64,000 bases of DNA from Bacillota bacterium (GTDB taxonomy: Bacteria; Bacillota; Sulfobacillia; JAJZYS01; JAJYTV01), in the NCBI GenBank assembly GCA_021799275.1, contig JAJZAT010000001.1, positions 1-64,000 of the forward strand, read 5' to 3'. Within the stretch, counting starts at the first letter, position 1, and each line of letters begins with the position of its first letter. The position numbers were made by a program, and so were the translations under genes. The notes under the pieces were generated by a model. It had not been told where the DNA came from, searched no databases, and saw only the letters and a list, made by a program, of their open reading frames with translations. This document shows, one piece after another, positions 8,605 through 17,979 of the stretch.

Positions 8605-8853
8605 GTGCTGCTGCTGGTGGCGCTTTCGCTGGCGCTCCTGTCGTCGAATCGCTGTCTGCCCGACTGCACGCAGGTGCTGTCGGGTACGCTCGGGACCGGC
8701 CCCGACCTCTTCATGGGCTGCGTGCTCGGCCCAGCGCTGCGCCGTTCCACGATCTCCCAGCTCGTGCCGCGCCGTGGCGCATCTGGTGGCGGGCTGAGCG
8801 CCGACCTTGCCGACGAGCGGGCGGGGGCGATGGCCCGCCCCCGCCCGCCCTAA
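8605..8853 (+). CDS. Possible small membrane-anchored protein
   Basis: An 82-residue frame from GTG with G/C-rich third positions, a hydrophobic stretch (VLLLVALSLALLSS) and three cysteines soon after it (CLPDC, FMGC). The frame stays open upstream as an Arg-rich segment without a start codon, and no ribosome binding site is clear. The 3' end runs through the chemoreceptor terminator. I do not recognise it; it could be a real small protein, a remnant or chance. Confidence 0.3.
   Translation: MLLLVALSLALLSSNRCLPDCTQVLSGTLGTGPDLFMGCVLGPALRRSTISQLVPRRGASGGGLSADLADERAGAMARPRPP
8817..8848 (-). terminator. Strong hairpin after the chemoreceptor gene
   Basis: A 12-bp perfect stem (GCGGGCGGGGGC with GCCCCCGCCCGC) and an 8-base loop, 12 bases past the chemoreceptor stop. 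Confidence 0.6.
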
Positions 8854-8860
8854 TGGCTGC

Positions 8861-10726
8861 CTAGGCCATCTTGAACCTCGCGAGGGCCTGCTGCATCGCC
8901 TGTCCGGCCAGGCTCAGCGACCGCGCGGTGTCGTGCACCTTCGCGATCGCGTCGCCGAGGGCATCCTGCCCCGCGAGGATCTGCTGCGCCCTCTGCGCCG
9001 TCTCCTTGGATCCCGCGGCCACTTCCGAGATGATGCCGTCGACCGATCCGGCCGAGGCCGACATCTCCTCGGCCGCCGCGCTCGTCTCCTCGGTGATCGC
9101 CGAGATGTCCGCCATCGTCCGCGCGATCGAGGCGCTCAGCTCGTCGACGCCGTGCGCCAGGGAGAGGACGGGGCGGAGCTGGTCGCTCGCCGCGTTGATC
9201 GCGTCTTCCATGCGGGTGAAGGCCCCCTGCACGGCGCTGCCGGTGGCGACCAGGCGCTGGACGTGGGTGGCGCTCTCTTCCGCCGCGTCGCGGGTTTCCT
9301 GCGCCGAGCGGATGATGTCCGCGACCAGGCCGTCGATCTCGGCGACGGCGGACTTCGTGCGGTCCGAGAGGGTGCGGACCTCGTCCGCCACCACGGCGAA
9401 CCCCTTGCCGTGCTCGCCGGCCCGGGCCGCCTCGATCGCGGCGTTGAGGGCGAGCAGGTTGGTCTGGGCGGCGATGTCGCCGACGAGGTTCGTCACCTCC
9501 GCGATGCGCTTCGCCTGGCTGTCCAAGGCGGCCATGAGGTCCCGCACGCGCAGCGTGCTCTCGCCGACCGCCGTCTCCGCCGCGGCGGCCTCGATCACGG
9601 TGGCCTGACCCGAGGCGACCGCCTGGCGCTCGTCTTCCGCCACCGCCTCGACGGACCGCAAGGCCTCCGCCATATCTTTCGTCCGTCCGGCGCTGTCGTC
9701 GCTCGCGGCCGAGACGTCACTGGTGCGGCCCGCCTGCTCCTGGGCTCCCCGCGCGACCTGCTCGATCGCAACCCTCAGCTCGTGCACGGTTCTGGCCGCG
9801 TCCTGCATGCCGTCATGCTGGCGCACGGCGGCCTGGGTCACCGAGCTGACCGACTCCCGAACCTGCCGCACGACCTCGTCCGAGCGCTGGGCCGCGGCCA
9901 GCAGCACGTCGCTGCCTTGCGCGATCTCCGTGGCGCTGCGGATCATCTGGCCCGTCAGATCCCTGAGGTTTCGCACCATCTCCCGCGCCGCGTCGCCCAG
10001 TCGCGTCGTCTCGTCGCTGCCGGAGAAGTGCGGCGGTTCGGTCGAGAGGTCGCCCGCGCCGACGCGCTCCATCGCCGTCACGACCTGGCCGAGGCGCGAG
10101 GCCACGTAGCGGGCGAAGAAGACGCCGAGCGGCAGCGCGACCAGCACGGCCAGGAGGCCGATCAGGGCCGTCCAGAGCCGCATCGTCTGCGCGAGGCGCA
10201 AGAGTTCGAGGCTCGCGAGGCCCACGAAGTTCTTATTGGTGGCGTCGGCCGTCGCCACGTCGAGGAGGTGGTCCTCGCTGGCCGCGGACGGCGCGGCGCT
10301 CTGGAACACGAGGCTCTGTCCCGCTTTGTCATGGCCCTGCTGGATCTCCGAGATGGCCTCGTTGACGTCGGAGACGAACGTCTGCTGCCGCGCCTCGATC
10401 TCCTGCACGTCCCGGGTCACCTTGACGATGCGCAGGGCTTTGGCCGTCCGGACGTCCTGCGCGAACTGGGCGACGTCGGAGCGGTAGACGCTGAGGTTAC
10501 CCTCAGGGTCCTGGCCGAGGGCGTAGAGCTTGGCGGCGCCGCGCAGCTCGTAGAAGTTCGCCCGCATGTCGGCGACGGTGGCGGCCGCCTGGTTGTACGT
10601 CAAGATCTGGCTCGCGTCGCCTGACACGACGCCGAGGATGATGACTCCCCCGATCGCGAACAAGGCGATGATGAGCGACGCGCCCACCGCCGTCGCCATG
10701 ATTTTCTGCCCAAACGTTCTCAGCAT
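8861..10726 (-). CDS. Methyl-accepting chemotaxis protein
   Basis: A 621-residue chemoreceptor. The first membrane helix (about 10-33) is followed by an extracellular helical sensor region of roughly 150 residues, a second membrane helix (about 180-205), a HAMP domain and a long cytoplasmic signalling coiled coil. The hairpin tip ([20 protein letters not shown], near 415) is nearly canonical. It should relay an unknown stimulus to CheA/CheW, none of which is nearby. The start is the ATG with AGGAGGG upstream; the frame is open 47 codons further but that part is not protein-like. Confidence 0.92.
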   Translation of the reverse strand: MLRTFGQKIMATAVGASLIIALFAIGGVIILGVVSGDASQILTYNQAAATVADMRANFYELRGAAKLYALGQDPEGNLSVYRSDVAQFAQDVRTAKALRIVKVTRDVQEIEARQQTFVSDVNEAISEIQQGHDKAGQSLVFQSAAPSAASEDHLLDVATADATNKNFVGLASLELLRLAQTMRLWTALIGLLAVLVALPLGVFFARYVASRLGQVVTAMERVGAGDLSTEPPHFSGSDETTRLGDAAREMVRNLRDLTGQMIRSATEIAQGSDVLLAAAQRSDEVVRQVRESVSSVTQAAVRQHDGMQDAARTVHELRVAIEQVARGAQEQAGRTSDVSAASDDSAGRTKDMAEALRSVEAVAEDERQAVASGQATVIEAAAAETAVGESTLRVRDLMAALDSQAKRIAEVTNLVGDIAAQTNLLALNAAIEAARAGEHGKGFAVVADEVRTLSDRTKSAVAEIDGLVADIIRSAQETRDAAEESATHVQRLVATGSAVQGAFTRMEDAINAASDQLRPVLSLAHGVDELSASIARTMADISAITEETSAAAEEMSASAGSVDGIISEVAAGSKETAQRAQQILAGQDALGDAIAKVHDTARSLSLAGQAMQQALARFKMA

Positions 10727-11026
10727 CCCATGCCCTCCTGGCTTGCCGCCGTCGCCTGACACCCTGTGGATTTGTCCAGATTCTGCATCGGTAATGCTCC
10801 ACCGGTCCAGGTGTAATATGAAATATGGGCCAGATGGACATCCACTTGGTCCAAATAGAGGACCCATTCCATTCCTTTCCCTAGGAGAATTTACGCTCCT
10901 ATATGGATCTGGGATCCGCTATGAGGGTTGTCGGCCCCATAGGAGGGTCGGTCATGGTAAGGCAGGCCCGGTAACGCCAGGAAAGCGAAGGGAGCCCCGC
11001 TGGGGCCCCCTTCCTTGACGCTGCGT
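10727..11026. other. Intergenic region with several dyads
   Basis: The 300 bases between the chemoreceptor gene and folD are less G/C-rich than their surroundings. They contain an inverted repeat GGTCC-7-GGACC (around 10847-10863, read on either strand), a stem TAGGAG-8-CTCCTA (10882-10901) and the folD terminator. No gene is supported. The dyads may be operators for the chemoreceptor promoter. Confidence 0.35.
10990..11010 (-). terminator. Terminator of the fchA-folD operon
   Basis: GGGAGCCCC-GCT-GGGGCCCCC forms a 9-bp stem with one mismatch, 17 bases past the folD stop and followed on the minus strand by a pyrimidine-rich stretch. Confidence 0.5.
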
Positions 11027-11884
11027 TCAGGCGTTGCCCTGCAGGTAGCGGGCCGCGCGGACGACGTGGTCCGCCAGCACCGACGAGGTGACCGCGCCGA
11101 CGCCGCCGGGCACCGGCGTGATGTGCGACGCCTTCGCCGCCACGGCGTCGTAGTCCACGTCGCCGCAGAGCTTGCCATCGTCGTCCACGTTGATGCCGAC
11201 GTCGATGACCACGGCGCCGTCCGAGACGAAGTCCCCGGTGACCATCTTGGCCTTGCCGGCGGCGGCCACGAGGATCTCGGCGCTCCGGCAGGTGGCGGGG
11301 AGGTCCTTTGTCCTGGTGTGGCAGACGGTGACGGTGGCGTTGCGCTTGATCAGCAGCATCGTGAGGGGCTTGCCGACCACCATGCTCCTGCCGATCACGG
11401 TCACGCGCCGGCCCTGCACCTCGATGCCGTAGTGGTCGAGCACGTGCACGACCGCCTCCGCGGTGCAGGGGGCGTAGCCGGTCTCGTCGCCCGAGAAGAT
11501 CTTGGCGATGTTCGGCGCGCTCATGGAGTCGATGTCCTTGAGCGGGTCGATCATCCGCTTGACGGCTTCCTCGTCGAGGTGCCTCGGCAAGGGCCGGAAG
11601 AGAAGGATGCCGTGGATCTCCGGATCGTCGTTGACCGCCTTGAACCCCGCCTCGAACTCCTTCTGGCCGATCGTCTCGGGGAACTCGAAGACCTGGCAGG
11701 CGATGCCGACGCTCTCGAGGCGCTTCATGGCGCCGCGCTCGTAGGCGAGATCGTCCGGCCGCGCGCCGACGCGCACGATCGCCGCCTTCGGCGCGACACC
11801 CTGCGCACGGAGTTCCGCCACCTCGCGCTGGAGCCGCTCCTTCATGGCGGCCGCGACCTCGGACCCCTTCATCGTGACGGTCAC
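11027..11884 (-). CDS. folD: Methylenetetrahydrofolate dehydrogenase/cyclohydrolase
   Basis: A 285-residue FolD, the usual length. Diagnostic motifs are present: a substrate-site PLP segment (LLFRPLPRHL), the NADP-binding signature GRSMVVGKPL and the C-terminal TPVPGGVGAVTSS. It interconverts methylene-, methenyl- and formyl-tetrahydrofolate. The GTG at 11884 overlaps the fchA stop in a GTGA junction and has GGAGG 10 bases upstream, so I prefer it to the ATG four codons later. Confidence 0.93.
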   Translation of the reverse strand: MTVTMKGSEVAAAMKERLQREVAELRAQGVAPKAAIVRVGARPDDLAYERGAMKRLESVGIACQVFEFPETIGQKEFEAGFKAVNDDPEIHGILLFRPLPRHLDEEAVKRMIDPLKDIDSMSAPNIAKIFSGDETGYAPCTAEAVVHVLDHYGIEVQGRRVTVIGRSMVVGKPLTMLLIKRNATVTVCHTRTKDLPATCRSAEILVAAAGKAKMVTGDFVSDGAVVIDVGINVDDDGKLCGDVDYDAVAAKASHITPVPGGVGAVTSSVLADHVVRAARYLQGNA

Positions 11885-12510
11885 TTGAGCGAAGCCTCCA
11901 CTTCCTGATAGATGCGGTCCGCCTTGGCCATGCCCGCCTGCAGCATCGCCTCGACCTTGCGGTTCAGGTCCTCCGCATACGGGCGGTCCTTCATCAGCTT
12001 CGTGTTGATGTAGACGTTGAGGCTCGCCCCCATCAGGGCCGCCTTGCAGAACTGCACGCCGACGCCGACATCGCTGACGGCGATGCGCGTGCCCTTCTTG
12101 GCGAGCTCCTCGTGCAGGTCCATGGCCTCCATGGCCCGCTCCATGATCTCGTAGGGCACCCCCGACGCGGCCTTGAGGGCACCCTCCAGCGTCGCTTCCT
12201 TGTAGCGCTGCTGCTCCTCGGTGTCCTTCGGCAGGCCGTAGGCCTTCGAAAGCGGCTCGAACACCTCGGCGTCCTTCTCCACCAGGTCCGTCAGCTTGAC
12301 CCGCAGGCTCTCGGCCTCCACGATGATGCGCTTGATGTCCTCCTGCACGTCCTGGTACTTCTTCTTGCCCAGGGTCAGGTTCGCCACCATGCAGCCGAGC
12401 GCCGTCCCCATCGCGCCGACAAAGGCGGAGGCCCCCCCGCCCCCCGGAACCGGAGCGGCTGACGCGAGAACGGTCAGGAAATCCGTGCAACGGTCGTCCG
12501 TGATCATCAT
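11881..12510 (-). CDS. fchA: Methenyltetrahydrofolate cyclohydrolase (FTCD_C family)
   Basis: A 209-residue alpha-helical protein of the formiminotransferase-cyclodeaminase C-terminal family, seen in the early PVPGGGGASAFVGAMGTAL and the downstream helices. It hydrolyses 5,10-methenyl-THF to 10-formyl-THF. Tight coupling to folD gives a two-gene one-carbon module. Having both may favour flux in one direction, as in glycine- or formate-using anaerobes; that is inference. A GGGAGG site precedes the ATGATG start. Confidence 0.85.
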   Translation of the reverse strand: MMITDDRCTDFLTVLASAAPVPGGGGASAFVGAMGTALGCMVANLTLGKKKYQDVQEDIKRIIVEAESLRVKLTDLVEKDAEVFEPLSKAYGLPKDTEEQQRYKEATLEGALKAASGVPYEIMERAMEAMDLHEELAKKGTRIAVSDVGVGVQFCKAALMGASLNVYINTKLMKDRPYAEDLNRKVEAMLQAGMAKADRIYQEVEASLK

Positions 12511-12633
12511 TGACCTCCCAGGGGTTCAAAGTGATGGCCAGATTACTTTTACCATACTGCCGCCCACGGGACATCGGTGGAGCGGCATCACAATGACCTG
12601 GATGCGTCCGTCCGAAGGGACGTGCCGCGGGCG

Positions 12634-13232
12634 TCACCCGGCCACGCCGACTGCCCCATTCGGACGCCCCCAGGGCTTTCTCCGGCCGGAAAGAGCCTTG
12701 CGCCCGCCCTGCCTGAGACGGGCCCACGCCATGGCGACATCCTGGACCAGGACGGGCTCCAGGTGCGGCCGGCGCCGGGCCAGCGGGTGGCAGGTCGGGA
12801 GCGGCGGCGGGTCGCGGAAGATTTGCCAGCGGCCGCGCAAGGCCCTGACGGCGGCATCTTCACCGAAGATGGCCCGCACGACCGTGTCGCCCGGCCCCAG
12901 CAGCACCTTGGCCGAGTTCGGGCGCACCTGCTGCGCGAGGATAGGCAGCTAGGGGGTGTTCGCGGCCGGGCGGCCGTACGCCCTGCGCGGCCGTGCCTTG
13001 TAGAGGAAGAACGCCTGGACGAGCCCTCGCCGCGGGGTCTGGCGGGTCGGAGAGACGAACGGCACGCCGTCGCGGTCCTCGCGCAGCCGGGATTGTCCAT
13101 GATCAGACGGAGCCCTAAGCCCGGAAAACTCTCGCCCCAGACGAGGCGCGGCCCGCCCGCGACCACCTGGGCCGTCTCGTCCAGCCCTGCCGGCACCGGA
13201 AGCTCGGGCCAGGGCAGATCGCAGGTGCACAT
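12634..13232 (-). pseudogene. Disrupted family-4 uracil-DNA glycosylase gene
   Basis: Three consecutive segments match family-4 uracil-DNA glycosylase. The N-terminal part from the ATG at 13232 ends in a GEAPG-like region. After a frameshift near 13080-13097 comes REDRDGVPFV and RPRRAYGRPAA. Then an in-frame TAG (12949-12951) interrupts the sequence before SAKVLLGPGDTVVRAIFG, LRGRW and a degenerate HPLARRRP motif (normally HP-A/L). Both lesions must be real, or both sequencing errors, for the call to change. The gene sits between fchA and feoC in the same orientation. Confidence 0.7.
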
Positions 13233-13285
13233 GGCGGCCCGTCTGCCTCCGCTCGCGCGGGGCCTGCCAGCGCCCGCCCCTGCGC

Positions 13286-13516
13286 CTACCTCGCCGAGTC
13301 CCGCATGGCGCCGCAGGCGAGGCCGCAGGAAAGACACCCCCGGGGCTCGGCGCAGGCGCCGATCTGCCCGAGGCTTCCTTGCGGCAGGCGGCCGAGCCGC
13401 ATGAGGTGCCCGATCCCGGACCGCACCAGTTCCGGCGGCAGGTCGAGACTCGTGGAGAGTTCGGCCAGCGTCCAGCTGCCGCGGCGGCCAAGAGCCGCCT
13501 CGATCTCCCGCAGCAT
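13286..13516 (-). CDS. feoC: FeoC-like winged-helix protein with cysteine cluster
   Basis: A 76-residue protein: an N-terminal winged-helix-like domain (LREIEAALG, WTLAELSTSLDLPPELV) and a C-terminal cysteine group (ACAEPRGCLSCGLACG) resembling the Fe-S site of FeoC. FeoC regulates or stabilises FeoB. Its ATG lies 16 bases after the feoB stop, with GGAAGGGG upstream inside the feoB 3' end. Confidence 0.75.
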   Translation of the reverse strand: MLREIEAALGRRGSWTLAELSTSLDLPPELVRSGIGHLMRLGRLPQGSLGQIGACAEPRGCLSCGLACGAMRDSAR

Positions 13517-13532
13517 CGGAGCATCCCCTTCC

Positions 13533-15617
13533 TCAGGGCGCGAGGCCGAGCCATAGGCCAACGCGCTCGACCAGCAGTCCCACCGCGAACGCGACCGCGA
13601 CGTTCATCCCGGCACCGAGGGCAGCCCAGCTCCAGGCGCCACTCTCGCGGCGCATCTGCACGACGGTGGAGAGGCATGGCACGTAGAGCATGTAGACGAC
13701 CAGATAGGTGAACGCGACGAGCGGCGTCAGGGCGTGGGTCAGGGCGTGCGCGAGGGAGACGTAGCCGCCGCCCGATCCGTACAGGACGCCAAGCGTCGAA
13801 AGCGTCGTCTCCTTGGCGACGAAACCGAAGAGGATCGCGATCATGAGACGCCAGTCGAAACCGAAGTGGCGTCCCACGAGTCCTGTCAGCCAGCGGCCCA
13901 GGAGCGCGGCGCAGGAGTGGTCGAGCGGCTGTCCGGCGGGAAAGTAGGTCAGGGCCCAGATCGCGATCGTCGCCCAGATCAGGAACCACCAGATCCGGCT
14001 GAGAAAGAGCCAGACGCGATGCCAGACGGCGAGCGCCACCGTACGCCAGGAGGGCCAGTGGTAGCGGGGCAGCTCCAGCACGAGCGGCGCCGGCTCGTTC
14101 GGCAGGATGGTGCGGCGGTAGAGCGCCGCCACGAGGGTCAGGACCAGCAGGCTCAGGGCGATGAGGCCGATCATGGCCGCGGCGCCCGCCGCTCCGGGGA
14201 AGAAGGCGGCCGTCATCACGGCCATCACGCCGAGCCTGGCGTTGCAGGGTATGAAGGGGATCACGAGGTTGGCGAGCAGGCGGTCGCGGGGATTCTCCAT
14301 CACGCGGGTCGCCGTCAGGGCGGGAACGTTGCAGCCGTAGGCGGACACGAGGGCGAAGAAGCCCTTGCCGTGCAGGCCGATCAGCTGCATGAAGCGGTCG
14401 ACCAGCAGCGAGGCGCGCGCCATGTAGCCGGAGTCCTGCAAGACCTCGTAGACGGCGAAGAAGACGGCCATGTAGGGCACGAAGGAGAGCACGGCGCCGA
14501 CCCCGGGAAAGACACCCGACAGGAGCAGGCTGCGCAGGAAAGCGGGCGCACCTGCACCGCCCAGCCACCGGGCGGCCGCCCCGCCCATGGCGACCAGCAG
14601 GCGATCGATGTGCCCGGAGAGCGGGGCGCTCGCCACGAACGCGAGCCAGAAGCCGGCCGAGAAGATGGCGGCCATGCAGAGGTAACCCCAGAAGGGATGC
14701 AGCAGCAGCCCGTCGAGCCGCTCCGTGGGATCCCGGCGCCAGCGCAGGCGGCGGCGCACGCTCGTCCTGAGGATCCTGGCGATGAAATCGTAGCGGCTGT
14801 CGGCCAGCACGAGGCCGAGTTCCTCCTGGTGGTCCGCGACATCCGGCTCCGCGGCGAGGGACGCGTTGGGCCTGGAGCGGTCCACTCCCGATGGGCTGCC
14901 GCTCCGCGCGAGCAAGGCGCGCGTGAAGGCGAGGGCAGCCTGCCCCTGCGGCAGGGCGGCCAGGGCCGAAGCGATGTCCCGCTCGCCCTGCAGGAGCTGC
15001 AGGGCCGTCCAGTCCGGCGGATAAGCTAGGCTGGGCAGGGCGGCGAGCCTCGCTGCGATCGGCGCGATCAGATCGCGCCGCAGCTCCTCGGGGTACGGGA
15101 CGGGCGACGGCGCGAGGGCAAGGTCCCTTTGACGGGCGGCGGCCCGCGCCGCGGCGATCAGCTGGCGCAGGCCCGTGCCGCGCGACGCGACGGTCGGGAC
15201 GACGGGTACCCCCAAGAGCTCGGACATCGCCTTGGAGTCGACCCGCAGGCCGTCCCGCTCCGCCGCGTCCATCATGTTGAGGGCCACGACCACCCGCGGC
15301 GTCAGCTCGATCAGTTCGAGCACCAGATAGAGGTTGCGTTCGAGCCTCGAGGCGTCGACGACGACGATCACCGCGTCGTGGGGCTCATGCAGGAGGAAGT
15401 TCCGGGTCACGCGCTCCTCCTGCGAGTAGGCCTCGAGCGCGTAGGTGCCCGGCAGGTCGATCAGCTCCAGCGGTTCCCCCACCAGGGCCGGAATCCTGCC
15501 CGTGACATAGTCGACGGTGGTTCCGGGCCAGTTCGCCACTTCCTGGTGCCTGCCCGTGAGCGCGTTGAACAGCGTCGTCTTGCCGACGTTCGGATTACCG
15601 GCGACCGCGACACGCAT
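13533..15617 (-). CDS. feoB: Ferrous iron transporter FeoB
   Basis: A 694-residue FeoB. The N-terminal GTPase domain starts with GNPNVGKTT (residues 7-15), DLPGTY as the G3 region and NMMD as G4. A helical spacer and a membrane part with two gate-type repeats (FVPYMAVFF and later PFIPCNARLG) follow. It imports Fe(II) across the cytoplasmic membrane. It lies 32 bases downstream of feoA in a feoA-feoB-feoC operon. Confidence 0.95.
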   Translation of the reverse strand: MRVAVAGNPNVGKTTLFNALTGRHQEVANWPGTTVDYVTGRIPALVGEPLELIDLPGTYALEAYSQEERVTRNFLLHEPHDAVIVVVDASRLERNLYLVLELIELTPRVVVALNMMDAAERDGLRVDSKAMSELLGVPVVPTVASRGTGLRQLIAAARAAARQRDLALAPSPVPYPEELRRDLIAPIAARLAALPSLAYPPDWTALQLLQGERDIASALAALPQGQAALAFTRALLARSGSPSGVDRSRPNASLAAEPDVADHQEELGLVLADSRYDFIARILRTSVRRRLRWRRDPTERLDGLLLHPFWGYLCMAAIFSAGFWLAFVASAPLSGHIDRLLVAMGGAAARWLGGAGAPAFLRSLLLSGVFPGVGAVLSFVPYMAVFFAVYEVLQDSGYMARASLLVDRFMQLIGLHGKGFFALVSAYGCNVPALTATRVMENPRDRLLANLVIPFIPCNARLGVMAVMTAAFFPGAAGAAAMIGLIALSLLVLTLVAALYRRTILPNEPAPLVLELPRYHWPSWRTVALAVWHRVWLFLSRIWWFLIWATIAIWALTYFPAGQPLDHSCAALLGRWLTGLVGRHFGFDWRLMIAILFGFVAKETTLSTLGVLYGSGGGYVSLAHALTHALTPLVAFTYLVVYMLYVPCLSTVVQMRRESGAWSWAALGAGMNVAVAFAVGLLVERVGLWLGLAP

Positions 15618-15649
15618 CGGCAGACCCCCAGCTCACGGCTCCGGCGGCG

Positions 15650-15889
15650 TCACGCACGCACGGTGACGGTGATGCGGCCCGCGTCGCTCAGTCGAAGGGC
15701 CAGGCGCGTGCCGCGCACCTCGATCTCGATCGGCCCACCCATCGGCATGCGCCGCAGAACACGTACAGGGCTTCGCGGCGTGATGCCGAGCGCCAGCATG
15801 CGGCTGCGGAACATCGGGTGTCCGTGGATCTCCCGGACCTCGGCGCGCGTGGCGTCGGGCAGGTCGGAGAGACGCAGGCTTCGCGTCAT
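15650..15889 (-). CDS. feoA: FeoA SH3-like protein
   Basis: A 79-residue FeoA-type SH3 fold: the family's central segment FRSRMLALGITPRSPVRVLRRMP and a C-terminal LALRLSDAGRITV. It interacts with FeoB and is needed for Fe(II) uptake. It is the first gene of the feo operon; a GAGAGGGTG site precedes the ATG. I looked for a Fur-like palindrome upstream and did not see a clear one. Confidence 0.88.
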   Translation of the reverse strand: MTRSLRLSDLPDATRAEVREIHGHPMFRSRMLALGITPRSPVRVLRRMPMGGPIEIEVRGTRLALRLSDAGRITVTVRA

Positions 15890-15959
15890 CGGCTCACCCT
15901 CTCCGCCGTGACGGGACGCTATCGAGTCTATGACCAGGTCCCGCCGGCTAGGCCCGAGC

Positions 15960-15993
15960 GAAGGAGCGCTCCCCGGGCGGGAAGCGCTCCTTC
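15960..15993 (-). terminator. Terminator after the methyltransferase gene
   Basis: An 11-bp perfect stem (GAAGGAGCGCT with AGCGCTCCTTC) and a 12-base loop, 25 bases past the methyltransferase stop and upstream of feoA. Confidence 0.6.
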
Positions 15994-16017
15994 TGCGCGA
16001 GACTTGTCCGAAACCTC

Positions 16018-16770
16018 TCAGACGCGCGTCGCCACGAGCACCGCGCGAGACTTGACGAGGTGCAGGCCGTCGCTGTCCTCCCGGATCCCGAGGGCCTCGC
16101 GCTCCTCGGCGCTGGCCTCCTTGAGGATGGCCTCGATGGCACCGAGGTCCACCTCGGCGGGCGAGACAGGGGCGAGCCAGCGCAGGAGCACGTAGTCCTC
16201 CTGCTCGATCTCAAAGGCGTCGATCCGGAAGCCCGCCGCCTGTACGGCGGCCCGCCAGCCCTGCGGCGACAGGGCGGAGCCGTGGGAAGGGTCGCGCAGG
16301 CGCTCGATCCGGTTGACGAGGCCGATCGCCGTGTCGTCGGCGGTCATGTCGGAGATGCCGAGCCTGCCGCCAGGGGCCAGCAGCCGGAAGGCCTCGCGCA
16401 GAAAGCCCGGGATGTCGGGAAAATGGTGGGCGGCGCGGCGGCAGGTGGCCAGGGTGAAAGCGCCGTCAGGTCTCGGGACCGCCACGGCGTCGGCCACCAG
16501 CGTCTCGATCTCGAGTCCGCGGTCCTGGGCGAGCATGCGTGCCTCTTCAAGCATCTCGCGGGTGAAGTCCACAAGGAGGGCACTGGAGATCAGGGGCCGC
16601 AGATGCAGGGCCGTGTGCCCGGTGCCTGCGGCGATGTCGACGAGCCGATCGTCGGCTCCTGGGTCCAGCAGCCTTGTCAGCAGGTCGAGGTCCTTGCCGG
16701 CCCGGTGGCTCTGGCTCGCCGTGTAGCCCTGGGCGTGCTTCGAGAAGAAGTCCTGCACCTCGTTCGCCAT
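16018..16770 (-). CDS. Class I SAM-dependent methyltransferase (UbiE/YcgJ-like)
   Basis: A 250-residue methyltransferase: motif I as VDIAAGTGHTALHL (about 48-61), an acidic motif II and a post-motif LLAPGGRLGISDM. It resembles small-molecule methyltransferases of the Methyltransf_11 group; the substrate cannot be told. The ATG is supported by GGGAGGGG 8 bases upstream. Confidence 0.85.
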   Translation of the reverse strand: MANEVQDFFSKHAQGYTASQSHRAGKDLDLLTRLLDPGADDRLVDIAAGTGHTALHLRPLISSALLVDFTREMLEEARMLAQDRGLEIETLVADAVAVPRPDGAFTLATCRRAAHHFPDIPGFLREAFRLLAPGGRLGISDMTADDTAIGLVNRIERLRDPSHGSALSPQGWRAAVQAAGFRIDAFEIEQEDYVLLRWLAPVSPAEVDLGAIEAILKEASAEEREALGIREDSDGLHLVKSRAVLVATRV

Positions 16771-16890
16771 GGTCCATCCCCTCCCAGGCAAGCGTAGCCA
16801 AGCGGGCCCGTCCGTGCCATCGGAAAACGGGATGGCCGTCATAGGAAAAAAGAGCGGGATAGGCGCTCGCCCAACCCGGCGTAAAGGGGA

Positions 16891-16911
16891 GGAGCGCCTT
16901 ATCGGCGCTCC
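16891..16911 (-). terminator. Terminator whose loop holds the SASP stop codon
   Basis: GGAGCGCC-TTATC-GGCGCTCC (plus strand). On the minus strand the 5-base loop contains the SASP TAA stop, so the stem includes the last sense codons. A TCCCCTTTA tail follows. Confidence 0.55.
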
Positions 16912-17081
16912 CCCTCGCCACCTTCCGCGAGTGCTTCCTCTGCCCGCTTGATCGCCAGCTGCACCAGCCGGCCGCAATTGCGGGCCGAGACGCCGCCCCA
17001 GCCTTCGCGATCAACGATGCCACTGACGCCGAGTTCCTGGGCCAGTTCGAACTTCAGGCGTTCGCTCATCAGTTGCGCCAA
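16899..17081 (-). CDS. Alpha/beta-type small acid-soluble spore protein
   Basis: A 60-residue SASP of the variant family whose second half carries GWGG and R-x-x-G-x-L/I-V: here KFELAQELGV, then GWGGVSARNCGRLVQLAI. It coats and protects spore DNA and would be cleaved by the GPR protease at germination, near FELAQE. The start is TTG at 17081, decided by AAAGGAGG six bases upstream; the internal ATG four codons later lacks such a site. The gene supports an endospore-forming host. Confidence 0.9.
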   Translation of the reverse strand: MAQLMSERLKFELAQELGVSGIVDREGWGGVSARNCGRLVQLAIKRAEEALAEGGEGERR

Positions 17082-17184
17082 GAAGGTCCTCCTTTCAGGT
17101 GGCCCTCCTAGTTTGCGCCGTGCGTCACGCTCGACTCATGGCGTCCACAGGTCGGGCGACCACGCGTGCCGTGGCGGTGCGAGC

Positions 17185-17829
17185 TCAGCGCGACAAGAGC
17201 CGCATGTTCTGGGCGAGCGTCTTCAGCGTCGTGATCGAGACCGCTCGTCCGGTCAGGTACACGAGCACCCTGCCGTGCGCCTCCTGATGCATGAACGTCC
17301 ACCTTGTCTTGCCACCGAGGAACCAGACGAGGTTGCGCATCTTGCCGGCGAAGCCGAGCTTGCCGACCCCGACCCGCAGCCTGCCCGCCTGCCGAAGGCC
17401 AAGCTGCGCCGTGTCGGCCACCGCCCCGATCGCCTGGCGAAGGGTCGTCGCGTCTTGGTTCGCGGGCATCTCGAAGATCCAGACGACACCTGGCGGAATC
17501 GTGTCCTTGGGCAAGTGGAACTTCAGATCCGGGTTCACGCACTCGAGGGTCAGTTGCCAGAACGGCGGCGCCATGTCCACGGGCGGCGTCGTGGCGGTCT
17601 GAGAGGCCGTGGCGGCAGGTTGAAAAGCCCCGCTGCAACGGTAGTTCGCGACCCGCGGCACGAGGAGTCCGAGCGAAGCCGGAATGCGGGTCATCGGCGT
17701 CGCCTTGGACGCGTTCTTGGCCAGGACGATGGAAACACCGGGCGTACCGGACCGGCTGGCTTTCGAAGACGCGCAACCAGCCAGGAGAGCCATCCCAAGC
17801 AGTCCGGCCATCACGATATGGGCCTTCAT
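17185..17829 (-). CDS. Putative lipoprotein of unknown function
   Basis: A 214-residue protein beginning with a lipoprotein signal peptide: hydrophobic core and lipobox LLAGC (Cys about 19). The mature part has no recognised domain. It has two cysteines in YRC and LEC, which could pair outside the cell, and a basic C-terminal half. GGGAG precedes the chosen ATG. It should be anchored on the outer face of the cytoplasmic membrane. It is divergent from the SPOCS gene at 18076. Confidence 0.65.
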   Translation of the reverse strand: MKAHIVMAGLLGMALLAGCASSKASRSGTPGVSIVLAKNASKATPMTRIPASLGLLVPRVANYRCSGAFQPAATASQTATTPPVDMAPPFWQLTLECVNPDLKFHLPKDTIPPGVVWIFEMPANQDATTLRQAIGAVADTAQLGLRQAGRLRVGVGKLGFAGKMRNLVWFLGGKTRWTFMHQEAHGRVLVYLTGRAVSITTLKTLAQNMRLLSR

Positions 17830-17979
17830 GGCGTGAATCTCCCACGCATCGGTCTCACCACATTCTACCACCTCGATCGGGTCCTGCCACTCGCCTGGGC
17901 CCTCGCCTCACGGCGACGTGGAACAGCAACCCGCCGACCGCCGCGACGCGCTCGACCTCCAGGCAAGGTCGAGCCGTGT

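Noticed and set aside
12949-14568. 539-residue minus-strand frame covering part of feoB and the region beyond
   Set aside because: Out of frame with FeoB; only its last 45 residues are protein-like, and they belong to the broken uracil-DNA glycosylase.
15890-15959. Fur box ahead of feoA
   Set aside because: No A/T-rich palindrome resembling a Fur site could be found; the stretch is G+C-rich.
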